Positions 9,738-19,657 of a stretch of 64,000 nucleotides of DNA are shown here, piece after piece. Origin of the DNA: Carpediemonas membranifera (taxonomy: Eukaryota > Fornicata); contig JAHDYR010000066.1 in assembly GCA_019828565.1 (NCBI GenBank), positions 1-64,000 of the forward strand, given 5' to 3'. The notes under the pieces were generated by a model. The model was not told where the DNA came from. It was given only the letters and a program-made list of their open reading frames with translations, and ran no database searches. The translations under genes and the position numbers were made by a program. Within the stretch, counting starts at the first letter, position 1. Every line of letters begins with the position of its first letter.

Positions 9738-10421
9738 TCACTCGAGGTTGACGTCATCCTCGTCAAGCTCCCTCTCCAGCGCCGCGATGCCCTCATCGTC
9801 GATCGCCTCCATGGCTTCAACACCTTCCTCGACGTCGCCCTCAGCCTCCTGCAGGGAGACATACGGCCCTCGCCTACTCTTGACCGGCAGCAGCCGACCA
9901 GCCAGGAACAGGTTCCGGAAGGCCCGAACAACGGTGATGACCATAAATGCGATCATGCGGGCCGGCTCGATGGGAATGGAGTTGTCTTCCCCGAGGAGGA
10001 GGGACAGCACGAGGGCTGGGGCCGACAGTGCCAGGGCGAGGTCGACATAGCTCCAGGCGCGGGAGAAGTAGCGGCCACCCAGGACGATCAGCATGAGTCC
10101 GGCCTGCATGTAGAGATCGAGGGAGACGGCCATGAGCAGAATGAAGAAGGGGAGAGAGTTGGCGTAGCTGCGGGGGTAGGCGAGGAGGAAGGCTATCATT
10201 GCCAGCAGAGGGGCAATTGATAGCAACAGGAATGCGCTGAGAGACCATTTCACCTTGTTTTGGCGCCGAGCGAGCGCCTTGATCGCTGATGGGGAGCTGA
10301 TTGGACTGTTCTCGATTTGAACGGCAAGAAGACAGGCCATCCGGTCTCTTACACGACTTAGTCTTTGCCTTGCTTCGCCCATTGGGGGTCGTGGGGCTTC
10401 GGCGCGGTTCTTTGTCGTCAT
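9738..10421 (-). CDS. Small four-helix membrane protein, voltage-sensor-like
   Basis: The protein has 227 residues with a basic N-terminal tail, four predicted membrane segments (about residues 55-85, 90-120, 123-145 and 150-175) and an acidic C-terminal tail ending DEDDVNLE. The segment GRYFSRAWSYVDLALAL resembles the S2-S3 linker and S3 helix of voltage-sensor domains, including the conserved Asp. The fourth helix carries three arginines (ARM, VVRAFR), but they are not spaced every third residue as in a canonical S4. It could be a degenerate voltage-sensor protein related to the Hv1/TMEM266 group, or an unrelated four-helix protein. There is no pore or phosphatase domain. Confidence 0.45.
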   Translation of the reverse strand: MTTKNRAEAPRPPMGEARQRLSRVRDRMACLLAVQIENSPISSPSAIKALARRQNKVKWSLSAFLLLSIAPLLAMIAFLLAYPRSYANSLPFFILLMAVSLDLYMQAGLMLIVLGGRYFSRAWSYVDLALALSAPALVLSLLLGEDNSIPIEPARMIAFMVITVVRAFRNLFLAGRLLPVKSRRGPYVSLQEAEGDVEEGVEAMEAIDDEGIAALERELDEDDVNLE

Positions 10422-10683
10422 TATGTCATGACAAGTTAGGCGATCCTCAATGTAAGTCGAAACAGGACGGTGTAGACTCGGGTGTTATACGCAGAGGATG
10501 CTACGGCCACTGGTGCATATCCGGGTGTGCTGCAGTTGTCTGTTATGGAGGTCGGCTGAACCACTGGGAGGACGACAGGCGGACCCAGAGAGGCAGGTCT
10601 CCCGGCTCCATCTAGTGCCGCTGCCGCCTAGCTCGCTCAGCGGATCTGGTCGGGGTCGGTGCGAGTCGATCTTTGTCGAGAGA

Positions 10684-12930
10684 ATGTCCTCGCACTCCGT
10701 ATCCTCCGAGGAGCCGCTAATCGGGAGTGGCGAGCATGAAATAGAACGTGATGACGTCAAGATGTCAGTCAGGCGAGGCCTTGATTCTATTCGGGGCTAT
10801 TTCAACCGTTCCAGAATGAGCTTCTTCTCTGACGACGAATCCGACGAGTCAGAGAGCCCCGTACAATACGCACAGGACTTTGCAACCGTAGACTGGGGCA
10901 CAGACTTCATGAATGCCCGCAGTAGCTACAAACTCGTGCTTCAGCACCCGTGGAACACCATTACCCTTGGCATCCCGCTCGCCTGGTACAAGATGCAGGG
11001 CTGGGTCTTCGTAGCTGTCATCGGCGTGTTCGCGGGCCTCTTTGCGACCATCATTGATGTCTCGGTCGACTTCTTCTCGTCGATCCGTCTCGGCGTCTGC
11101 AGCACGAACCCCCTCATCTCGCACACGCTCTGCTGCCCCGAGCACAGCGACAGCCACTGTGAGCATTGGGTCAAGTGGACGGACTACATGACCCAGCTCG
11201 GCTTCAGCCCCCGCCTCCGCTTCTTCTCGATGTGGGGCCTGTACGTGGGGTCGGCGATGCTCTTTGCTGGTCTCGCCGCACACTACGTAGCTGTATTCGC
11301 CCCGATGGCGGCGGGTTCTGGCATCCCCGAGGTGAAGACGATCCTGTCCGGGTTTGTCATCAAGCGCTTCCTCGGCTTCCGAGTGCTCATGATCAAGACA
11401 GTCGGCCTCGCCCTCGCCGTGTCCAGCGGCCTCATGCTCGGCAAGGAGGGCCCCATGGTGCACGTCGCGTCATGCATCGCCAATCTCATGTCCCGGTGCT
11501 CCAAGAAGTACCGCACCAACGAGAGCAAGAAGCGCGAACTTATATCATGCGCAGCTGCGGCTGGCGTGTCTGTCGCCTTCGGAGCACCCACGGGCGGTGT
11601 GCTCTTCTCGCTCGAGGAGGCCTCCACCTACTTCCCCCACCAGACGATGTGGAGGTCCTTCTTCTGCGCCGGTGTAGCCTCGCTCACTTTGCTGTGGGCC
11701 AACCCGCTGTACACGGGCAAGCTGGTGCTGTATGAAACAAAGTTCCACGGTACGTGGTCGCTGTTCGAGGTCGTCCCGATCATCGGGCTCGGTGTGGCAG
11801 GCGGGCTCATTGGGGCCGCATACATCAATGCCAACGTCTGGTGGACGAAGAACGTTAGGCGGCGCTTCTTTGCCCGACACAAGGAGCTCGACGCCATCCT
11901 CATTGCCGCGGTCATCGCCCTCGTGACGTTCGTCATCCCGCTGACGTCCGAGGCCAGCGTCTCTCACTACCTCGTCGGCACCTTCTACGAGTGCGGATCC
12001 ACCGCATCCCCCTCCTCCGTGCCCTCCGCCCTGTGCGCCGCAGAGTCATCATGGCGCGGCATGGCCGTCATGGTGCCCCAACTGCTTCTCATCGCCGGCC
12101 TCCACTTCGTATTCGCCGTTGTGACCTTCGGCGCGGGTGTCCCCGCCGGTCTCTTTGTCCCCTCGCTCGTCATTGGCGCGTCCCTGGGCCGGCTCGAGGG
12201 CCTGATACTGGGCCGTGTCGCCGAGTCGTTTGACGGCTTCTTCCCCTTCACTGAGTGCTCGACCCAGAGCATATGCGTCACCACAGGCATCCACGCCCTG
12301 CTAGGCGCCACTGCAGTGCTTGCCGGCGTCACCAGGATGACTGTGAGTCTCGTCGTCATCATCATGGAGCTCACCGGCAGCCTGGACCTTATCCTGCCAA
12401 TCATTCTCGTGGCCATCGTCGCCAAGTGGGTCGGCGACATCTTCGGCAAGGACTCCATCTACGAGCGGCACATCGAGCTCAACGGCTTCCCCTTCCTTAG
12501 CGGTGTCGACGACAAGCACTTCAAGGCGAACGAGATGATGAACGGAGGCCGGGGTGCTGGCGCCCTGGTGTCCATTGAGAGCGACTGCAAGGTACAACAG
12601 CTGGCAGAGATGACGGTCGCCCATCCCGACATTCGGGCACTCCCCATCGTCTCCAACGGTAGCCCCCTAGGCATCATACTCACACGCGGCCTGCTGGACA
12701 GACTCGCGTTGTATGAGAACGATGCCGCTATATCTTTCGCCAAGGACGGGCCTCCGGGCACCGTGGACCTCTCGGACATCGTTCAGTCGGCCGCCCTCCA
12801 GATCGCGGCGGACGTCCCGTTCGCTCGGGTCAAGCGGGTGTTCGAGAGCCTCGGAGCGGCCCGGCTGCTCGTGGTGAAGCAGGGAAAACTCATTGGTGTG
12901 GTCACTCGCAAGGATTTGTTCAGGGAGTGA
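10684..12930 (+). CDS. CLC-family chloride channel / Cl-/H+ exchanger
   Basis: The product is about 748 residues with many membrane helices and the three CLC selectivity motifs: GSGIPEV, GKEGPMVH and GVPAGLFVPSLVIGA. The gating glutamate (GKEGP) is present. The LFSLEEAS region also carries the glutamate typical of exchangers of the CLC-3/4/5 type, which acidify endosomal compartments. The C-terminus contains paired CBS-domain sequence ending in LLVVKQGKLIGVVTRKDL. I start at 10684 (MSSHSVSSEE) because the open frame upstream, from 10498, is Cys/Arg/Pro-rich and unlike a CLC N-terminus. The N-terminal tail contains an acidic cluster (DDESDESES). An exchanger mode is likelier than a channel mode, by motif only. 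Confidence 0.93.
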   Translation: MSSHSVSSEEPLIGSGEHEIERDDVKMSVRRGLDSIRGYFNRSRMSFFSDDESDESESPVQYAQDFATVDWGTDFMNARSSYKLVLQHPWNTITLGIPLAWYKMQGWVFVAVIGVFAGLFATIIDVSVDFFSSIRLGVCSTNPLISHTLCCPEHSDSHCEHWVKWTDYMTQLGFSPRLRFFSMWGLYVGSAMLFAGLAAHYVAVFAPMAAGSGIPEVKTILSGFVIKRFLGFRVLMIKTVGLALAVSSGLMLGKEGPMVHVASCIANLMSRCSKKYRTNESKKRELISCAAAAGVSVAFGAPTGGVLFSLEEASTYFPHQTMWRSFFCAGVASLTLLWANPLYTGKLVLYETKFHGTWSLFEVVPIIGLGVAGGLIGAAYINANVWWTKNVRRRFFARHKELDAILIAAVIALVTFVIPLTSEASVSHYLVGTFYECGSTASPSSVPSALCAAESSWRGMAVMVPQLLLIAGLHFVFAVVTFGAGVPAGLFVPSLVIGASLGRLEGLILGRVAESFDGFFPFTECSTQSICVTTGIHALLGATAVLAGVTRMTVSLVVIIMELTGSLDLILPIILVAIVAKWVGDIFGKDSIYERHIELNGFPFLSGVDDKHFKANEMMNGGRGAGALVSIESDCKVQQLAEMTVAHPDIRALPIVSNGSPLGIILTRGLLDRLALYENDAAISFAKDGPPGTVDLSDIVQSAALQIAADVPFARVKRVFESLGAARLLVVKQGKLIGVVTRKDLFRE

Positions 12931-12991
12931 GCAGCAGGCGGTCCCGCATCCTTAGGTAAAGTCACGCGTCGTTGGCCTAATCACGAGCGGT

Positions 12992-14181
12992 GTGATGGAT
13001 CACACGATGGGCGGTGGAACGATGCAGAAACCCTTCCGTACAACACGCTCTGTTGCCCTGAGGACGGGTCGGACAACGGACCTTAACCTGCGTGACTCGA
13101 CACAGAGTCGGAGTGTTCACGAGCCCATGGTGGAGCCTACAGAGCCAACAGAGCCCGAAATGGTCGTTCTAAACGAACAAACTCTCCCAATGCTTGAGGG
13201 GAGCAGTGAGGAAGCCCCATTCGCCGAGCGGAAAAAGCTAGAGTTGAAGGGAAAGAGTTTGTTTCATCATATAGGCTTATTCCAGATATAACTGCGGTAG
13301 AACTGTCATCTAGCTCACTTATACATCTTTCTTTGCCGCTGAATAAGCTCGTCAGCCTTGAATTCCTCTCTGGCCTGAGGTCGCTCACAAAGCTTGATCT
13401 CTCGAACAACCCTGGGCTGAAGGACATCAAGCCTGTCTGCCAACTCACAGAGCTGCGTGTACTAGATATTTCGTTTACAAATGTGAAGCGGATTCCTTCC
13501 AGTTTTCAGAAGCTACTGAATCTCAAGGCGTTTATGGCCAAGAAGTGCCGCATCGGGACCAAGTACCTCAAGCACCTCAAGGGGTGCAAGGACCTGAACA
13601 CCATAGTCATCTCGGACAACCCCGACATCGTCGACATCTCACCGCTGACCGACCTCATCTTCCTCCGCAAGATTGCTGCTTCGAACTGTGGTCTCCTAGA
13701 GCTTCCGGACCTATCCCGCCTGTTCCGACTTACGGAACTGCGAATCATGGACAACAAGCTCTACCGCCTGCCCGAGGAGCTGTCCCGCTGCACCAGGCTC
13801 CGGATACTCGACGTCCGCCGCAACCCCCTCAAGGACTACGGCAACATTGAGCCCGTGGGCGAGCTCCATCTGATCCAGCTATACCTGGGGGCGACACCCC
13901 TGGCGATCCGAGCAGACTACCGTACCACGATCCTCAAGATGTGCGCCAGTCTGGCCATGCTCGACGGCCAGAAGATCGCTGAGACTAGCACCAGGCGCAG
14001 GCCTGGGTTAAAAATAGCCAACACTCCGAAGGCGAAGGATAGCGCCAAGGCGAAGGGGCCACAGAGGCGAAAGGCGCCTCAGACCAAGTCGACCAAGCGC
14101 GGTGGTGACGGGAAGGAGAGGACCGTGAAGGTGGAAAAGGCAGCCCCCCGCGTCACCACCGAGACGTCAGGGTGGGACTAA
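12992..14181 (+). CDS. Leucine-rich-repeat protein with one candidate 29-nt intron
   Basis: Two frames are joined by a candidate intron at 13257-13285: exon 12992-13256 and exon 13286-14181, 386 residues in total. Removing the intron creates an unbroken LRR reading (KLELKGKN-ITAVEL, then LTKLDLSNNP). Without it, the first frame stops at 13291 and the second has no ATG. About seven LRR units follow, in the SDS22-like style. They end with an LRRCT-like cap (DYRTTILKMCASLAMLDG) of the kind found in U2A'/LRRC proteins, then a Lys-rich tail of about 60 residues. LRR proteins of this size are usually adaptor proteins in the nucleus or cilium. No orthologue is named. The splice inference needs cDNA. 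Confidence 0.65.
13257..13285 (+). other. Candidate 29-nt spliceosomal intron (LRR gene)
   Basis: It begins GTTTGT and ends TTATTCCAG. Removal restores the reading frame between two LRR-coding segments. The length is not a multiple of three, so retention would truncate the protein. Confidence 0.55.
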
Positions 14182-14359
14182 TGATAAATATCCGGATCAC
14201 GGCAGTGTTTATGATCGGAGCGGGACAGGATCCGGACAATGCTCTCACGGAGACAGACGGGGGCCATGTGCGGCTCGCGATGACCCTGCTAGCTTGGCTC
14301 GCCACGGCATAACCCTCGAATTCTTCGGCAGAGTCAAATTTCGGCAGAAGGCTGGGAAG

Positions 14360-17300
14360 ATGCTGAGAGGTCGCGAACAGGGAGACGAAAGCCCATTTAG
14401 AAGTAGCCTACGCGATCTATCCCAATCAACATTGCGTACCAGCAGCCACTTGTCATCAACGACCATTGCAGAGGGCACGGCGGTCCTCGATGAGCTCACT
14501 CGTGGCGCCCAGGCACTCGAGCAGGTCCTGAGATCAGTAGAAACAGCGCAGAAGCGACGTGGGTCCCTATCAACGACACCAAAGAGCTCTGTGCGGCATC
14601 GTACGCCAACGCTGTCTCCACTCTCGCTGCCCCCGTCGGTACAGTCGGACCTCCGTCAGCGCGTCGAGGAGATTGAGTCCAGCGCCCGCACAACAGACGT
14701 CGAGGCCCGGTTAGAGTCGATGACACTCGCGCTAGACGAGGCGAGGTCAGAGGTGGCACTGCTGAAGGACGAAAAGCAGGAGCTCAAAGACGAAATCGGC
14801 CGCCTGAAGCAGCAGATAGATGCTGCAGTCGACGGGCAGGAGTCCGAGGTCGCAGAGCTGCTGGCGGCCAGCACCGAGATGCAGGCACAGTGCATCGCCC
14901 TACAGACGGAGATCGAGGGCCTTGAGGGCCAGGTTGCCGAACTTCGCGAAGAGAAGGCCGCGCTTGAAGCCCGCTTTGAAGAGTCCGCCGATCGCGAGTC
15001 ATCCAACACCGAGCTCGAGAACGCCCTCGCCGAACTTCGCGAGGAGAAGGCCGCGCTTGAAGCCCGCCTTGAAGAGTCCGCCGATCGCGAGTCATCCAAC
15101 ACCGAGCTCGAGAACGCCCTCGCCGAACTTCGCGAGGAGAAGGCCGCGCTTGAAGCCCGCCTTGAAGAGTCCGCCGATCGCGAGTCATCCAACACCGAGC
15201 TCGAGAACGCCCTCGCCGAACTTCGCGAGGAGAAGGCCGCGCTTGAAGCCCGCCTTGAAGAGTCCGCCGATCGCGAGTCATCCAACACCGAGCTCGAGAA
15301 CGCCCTCGCCGAACTTCGCGAGGAGAAGGCCGCGCTTGAAGCCCGCCTTGAAGAGTCCGCCGATCGCGAGTCATCCAACACCGAGCTCGAGAACGCCCTC
15401 GCCGAACTTCGCGAGGAGAAGGCCGCGCTTGAAGCCCGCCTTGAAGAGTCCGCCGATCGCGAGTCATCCAACACCGAGCTCGAGAACGCCCTCGCCGAAC
15501 TTCGCGAGGAGAAGGTCGCGCTTGAAGCCCGCCTTGAAGAGTCCGCCGATCGCGAGTCATCCAACACCGAGCTCGAGAACGCCCTCGCCGAACTTCGCGA
15601 GGAGAAGGCCGCGCTTGAGATCCAACTGGCAGCCCCCGACCCATCCTCCGCCGTAGAGCTAGAGGCGCTCCTGTCAAGCCTCCGCGCCGACCTCGACACG
15701 GCCCACACTCAGGCCGACGAGGCGATGCAGGATAAGGCCCGACTCGAGAAGGCCTTGTTGGATGCCGCGACACAATTCGACGGCATGAGGGGCGGCCTGG
15801 AGAAGGCGCTGCTGGAGAAGGCGGTCGTCAGCGCACGTGTGGCCGAGCTGGAGGCCCTGGTCGCGGCAATGGAGGCTGATAAGGCGCAGGACGACGACGA
15901 TAGGGCCGCGAGAGAGGCCGCGGAGCGTGAGGCGAGGATAGCGGAGACGGAGGCGAGGCTCCAGGTCGCACTAGAGGAGAAGGCCGAGGCCGAGGCCGAA
16001 GCAGCGCAGGCGAAGGCGGCCAAAAAGGCACTGGAGGATAACGCACGCCACCTCTCGGAGATCACCGACACACAGAGACAGGCGGGGGATGACGCGTCCG
16101 CAGCCAACGCCAGGCTGCAGTCGCTGGCCGACTCCCTTACGGCCACGCTGGCCCAGCAGGAGGAGGACATCGCCGCCCTCAAGGACAAGGCCTCGCTCCT
16201 CCGGGCCGACAAGGCTGCCGCCGAGACCAAGCTGGCCACAGTTAGCGTCGACTTTGACGCCGCGCTTGCCAGGCTCGACCGCGTCTCGGCAGCCGCCAAG
16301 GAGACGAAAGCAAAGCTCGAGACTAAGCTGGAGCAGGCGCTCGAGGCCAGAGTTGACCTAGAGACAGCCGCGGCCCTCGATGCCCGCGCCAAGGTCGATC
16401 TCGAGGCGCGACTTGAGGAGACGACCGCTGAGCTCAAGACGACCAGGGACGAGTTGGAACCCCAGCTGGCCGCCCTGAAGGAGGAGCGGGCGGCACTACG
16501 GACGCGGGTGGCCGTACTCAGCGAGACGACGGGCGACCTCGAAGACAGGCTGGAGAAGGCGATGGCCGATGCCAAGGCAGCTAAGGTCAGCGCTGACGCC
16601 TGCATCGCCGCTCTGTATGACGAGAAGACTGAGCTCGAGACCACCAACGCCACTGCGGTCGAGGAGGCCAGCTCCCTCCGCACCAGACTGGCCCGTGCCA
16701 CCGAAGACGCGACACAGACCGTTGCTGACCTCGAGAGTCAGCTTGCCGACTTCCGGACGACTCGGGATCGACTCAAGACTCAACTCGCAGTCGCTACCGA
16801 GACGAGCGATGACCTCAACGCCCAACTGGTGGCCGCGGACAAGGCTCTGCAGGAGGCCAGGACGGCGCACAGGGCCGAGGCGGCCGAGCTGAGGGCGGCG
16901 AACGATGACCTCGCCGACCAACTCGCCAGTGCCGTCAAGGACGCCAAGGAGGCGAAGGCCGGCCTCGGGGCGCGTGTGGCCGAGCTTGAGGCTGCCAATG
17001 AGGACCTGGCGGGGCGACTTGGTGAGACAGAGCAGGAGCTACTGGACGCGGAGACGGCCATCAAGCAGCTCGACGACGAGCGGGCGGCTCTCGAGTACAG
17101 CCTGGAGACCGCGGCGGCGGACCGGGAGGCAGCCGAGCAGGGCCTGCAGCAGAGGCTGGCCGACATGAGCACCGAGAAGGCCTCGCTTGAGTCAAGTCTC
17201 GAGCGGTCCGTCCACGGGCTCCGATCGGGAGAGGTCGCCCTCAAGCAGCGTCTGGCGGAGATGAAGCAGGCGTTGCTCCAGGCCGATGGCCGGGTCGCTT

Positions 17301-19270
17301 CGTTGGCTGAGGACAACGAGTTGCTGCGATCCAAGGTCGAGCAGTATGAGGCCGAGCTCAGCAAAGTTGCCCAGGACCTCGAGGCCAAGGTCGAGCAGCT
17401 CTCGGAGGAGCGCACGACGCTCGTCTCTCAGCTTGCGGCCATGACCGAGGCGAGGGGCCGTCTGCAGACTCAGCTGGAGTCAGCCGAGCGGGGCCTCCGG
17501 TCGGCCCAGGCGGAGCTCGACACCAAGGTCGATGCCCTACGGACAACAAACGCAGAGCTGAAGACCCAGCTGGCCGTGATCACCGAGGACCGGGCGGGTC
17601 TCCAGGACCGACTCGAGGCGCTGACTCAGGACCATGACACAACTCGGTCTGGGCTGCGGAGTCGGTTGGACGAGTTGCTGGATGAACGGGCCGAGATGAA
17701 GGTCAAGGCCGGTGTGCTCGAGGAGGCGAATGTCGTGCTCGAGAGGAAGGTCGCAGATCTCAACACCGCGATGGAGGGCGTGCGGGCGGAGCTGAAGCAG
17801 ACTGAGGAGGAGCTCGAGGCCGCCAAGACTGCGCTCAGCAGTACGTCTGCCGCGTCCGACGAGACCTCCGCCCAGCTGACCAAGCAGGTGCAGGCGCTGA
17901 AGACAGAGCTCGACGTGCTGGCCGCCCGAGCCGAGTCCGACATGGAGGCCGCTGAGAAGGTGCACACCGCCGCTATCGACCGTCTCAACGCAGAGAAGGC
18001 CGACCTTGAGACCAAGCTTGCCGTGTCGACGTCCGAGGCCACCTCCCTGCGGACCCAGCTGGACGACACGCGGCACGGACACAAGTCTGCCCAGGGCACC
18101 CTCGAGCAGCGCATGACAGCCGCTACTGAACAGGCAACAGCGCTTGAGACCCAGCTCGCTGTTGTCACGAAGGAGCGCGACACCCTCGCGGCCCGACTTG
18201 CCGAGGATACAGCCGCCAACAAGGAGACTGTGGCCGACTTGGAGCAGAGGCTGGTGTCGCTGGCCGCTGCCAAGGCCGCCCTGACCCGGGACCTGGGCGT
18301 CGCCCGGTCCGAGGCGGCCGACGCCCAGAGCAGACTGGAGGCGCTTACCGGCCAGCACGCTGAGGTCAGAGCCGAGCTGGCCGCGGTGAAGGAGGCGAAG
18401 GCGGGGCTCGAGGACCGCCTTGCAAACCAGACCCAGCGGTCCGACGCCATGAAGGCCGACCTCACCGGACGTATCGACACGCTCATCCACGAGAGAGACG
18501 AGAAGGCCACCCTCCTCGCCCACACAGGCGACGAGACAGCGGCCCTCATGGCGCAGGCGGAGAGCCTGACCGACGCCAACGCCGGTCTCGAGGCACACAT
18601 TGTTGCCCTGACGAAGCGTCTGGCCGACCTGCAGGCCGACCTCGACGCCAAGGAGGCAGAGGTCGAAAGACTCAAGGCCGACGTCGCCCACGTTGAGACA
18701 GCTCGCGCCGAGGTCAGGGCCCGGTTCGAGGAGCAGACATCATACATCAAGGTGTCGCAGCCGCAGATGGAAGGGGAGGTGAAGCGGCTCAAGGAGCAGA
18801 TCGCGAGCCTCCAGATGGTTCTCGAGGACGAGCGGCGCGGCAAGGTCGATGCTGAAGCTGCCTCTGCCGAGGCCCAGCACACGATCAACGCACTCCAAGC
18901 CCGACTCGACGCGGCACTGACCCGCCTGCACGCCACAGAGATGGAGCTCAGCGACGAGAAGGAGACGGCGAGACAGCTGGCCGTGGCCAAGGTCCGGGAC
19001 CACAGCATGCGGCTGACACAGGCCGAGTTGGACGAGACGTTCGAGACGATGACGGCCGACCAGGTCCGGGCCGAGGGGGTGTTGACCACAGCGCAGTGCG
19101 AGATTGCGCGGCTATCGGCGACGTTGGGCACGACGAGAGCTCGGCTGTCGCAGGCTGAGCATGCGCTCAAGGCGACGGCCCAGCTGCGGGAGTCCGCGGG
19201 CCGGCTCATCGCGGTGAGGCAACGGAAGTCGGCGGCGTCCAGCACCACGCTGTCGCCATCGATGCTCTAG
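14360..19270 (+). CDS. Giant coiled-coil protein with 31-residue tandem repeats
   Basis: The protein is about 1636 residues, almost entirely Glu/Ala/Leu/Arg-rich heptads from roughly residue 130 to the end. The first 130 residues are Ser/Arg-rich and probably disordered. Seven near-identical 31-residue units (AELREEKAALEARLEESADR...) occupy about residues 193-410. No motor, SMC hinge or ATPase motif is present, so it is a structural rod and not an enzyme. Comparable proteins are found in the cytoskeleton, basal bodies and Golgi tethers, but composition alone cannot tell which. The frame is open from 14294, where it begins with TTG; 14360 is the first in-frame ATG. Long ORFs on the opposite strand are shadows created by its codon bias. 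Confidence 0.85.
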   Translation: MLRGREQGDESPFRSSLRDLSQSTLRTSSHLSSTTIAEGTAVLDELTRGAQALEQVLRSVETAQKRRGSLSTTPKSSVRHRTPTLSPLSLPPSVQSDLRQRVEEIESSARTTDVEARLESMTLALDEARSEVALLKDEKQELKDEIGRLKQQIDAAVDGQESEVAELLAASTEMQAQCIALQTEIEGLEGQVAELREEKAALEARFEESADRESSNTELENALAELREEKAALEARLEESADRESSNTELENALAELREEKAALEARLEESADRESSNTELENALAELREEKAALEARLEESADRESSNTELENALAELREEKAALEARLEESADRESSNTELENALAELREEKAALEARLEESADRESSNTELENALAELREEKVALEARLEESADRESSNTELENALAELREEKAALEIQLAAPDPSSAVELEALLSSLRADLDTAHTQADEAMQDKARLEKALLDAATQFDGMRGGLEKALLEKAVVSARVAELEALVAAMEADKAQDDDDRAAREAAEREARIAETEARLQVALEEKAEAEAEAAQAKAAKKALEDNARHLSEITDTQRQAGDDASAANARLQSLADSLTATLAQQEEDIAALKDKASLLRADKAAAETKLATVSVDFDAALARLDRVSAAAKETKAKLETKLEQALEARVDLETAAALDARAKVDLEARLEETTAELKTTRDELEPQLAALKEERAALRTRVAVLSETTGDLEDRLEKAMADAKAAKVSADACIAALYDEKTELETTNATAVEEASSLRTRLARATEDATQTVADLESQLADFRTTRDRLKTQLAVATETSDDLNAQLVAADKALQEARTAHRAEAAELRAANDDLADQLASAVKDAKEAKAGLGARVAELEAANEDLAGRLGETEQELLDAETAIKQLDDERAALEYSLETAAADREAAEQGLQQRLADMSTEKASLESSLERSVHGLRSGEVALKQRLAEMKQALLQADGRVASLAEDNELLRSKVEQYEAELSKVAQDLEAKVEQLSEERTTLVSQLAAMTEARGRLQTQLESAERGLRSAQAELDTKVDALRTTNAELKTQLAVITEDRAGLQDRLEALTQDHDTTRSGLRSRLDELLDERAEMKVKAGVLEEANVVLERKVADLNTAMEGVRAELKQTEEELEAAKTALSSTSAASDETSAQLTKQVQALKTELDVLAARAESDMEAAEKVHTAAIDRLNAEKADLETKLAVSTSEATSLRTQLDDTRHGHKSAQGTLEQRMTAATEQATALETQLAVVTKERDTLAARLAEDTAANKETVADLEQRLVSLAAAKAALTRDLGVARSEAADAQSRLEALTGQHAEVRAELAAVKEAKAGLEDRLANQTQRSDAMKADLTGRIDTLIHERDEKATLLAHTGDETAALMAQAESLTDANAGLEAHIVALTKRLADLQADLDAKEAEVERLKADVAHVETARAEVRARFEEQTSYIKVSQPQMEGEVKRLKEQIASLQMVLEDERRGKVDAEAASAEAQHTINALQARLDAALTRLHATEMELSDEKETARQLAVAKVRDHSMRLTQAELDETFETMTADQVRAEGVLTTAQCEIARLSATLGTTRARLSQAEHALKATAQLRESAGRLIAVRQRKSAASSTTLSPSML
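14936..15628 (+). repeat. 93-bp tandem repeat inside the coiled-coil gene
   Basis: The unit recurs exactly every 93 bp, with starts at 14938, 15031, 15124, 15217, 15310, 15403 and 15496, and a partial eighth at 15589. The unit encodes 31 residues. Five units appear identical. The first differs (Phe for Leu, and GAA for GAG) and the seventh has Val for Ala. Identity at the nucleotide level, including third positions, points to recent duplication or gene conversion. Confidence 0.95.
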
Positions 19271-19657
19271 TTGTCTAGGCCGTACGACCATGTATTTTAA
19301 AGACCTCGGGTGTCCGGATGATGCGATCAGCACCTTATTCTGCACGCAGTGATGCCACCGTTGCGGGTATAGCGTTATGTCATGTCTATCTCGTTGGATC
19401 TGCCGTATGATTTGAAATCGATCACCAAATCGTGCGATCGTATCGCGGCAGTCACCCTGGGGATCGGAGAAAAGAGGACAACCCCGTATATATGCCGCCA
19501 GATACGGCCCGGCTGGCAGATTCTGGGATCCTGGGAGGTTGTATACAATATCCAGCGACCACTTTGACCATCGTTGAAAGTCGCGACAGTTCAAACTCTC
19601 GCTGGCCAGGTTTGTGGCAATCCCGTTGCACCATTACATAGATCGCTGCACTCAACA

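Noticed and set aside
14656-15708. Long Ser/Arg-rich open frame on the minus strand
   Set aside because: It is antisense to the 93-bp repeat of the coiled-coil gene, and its openness is explained by the biased codons on the + strand.
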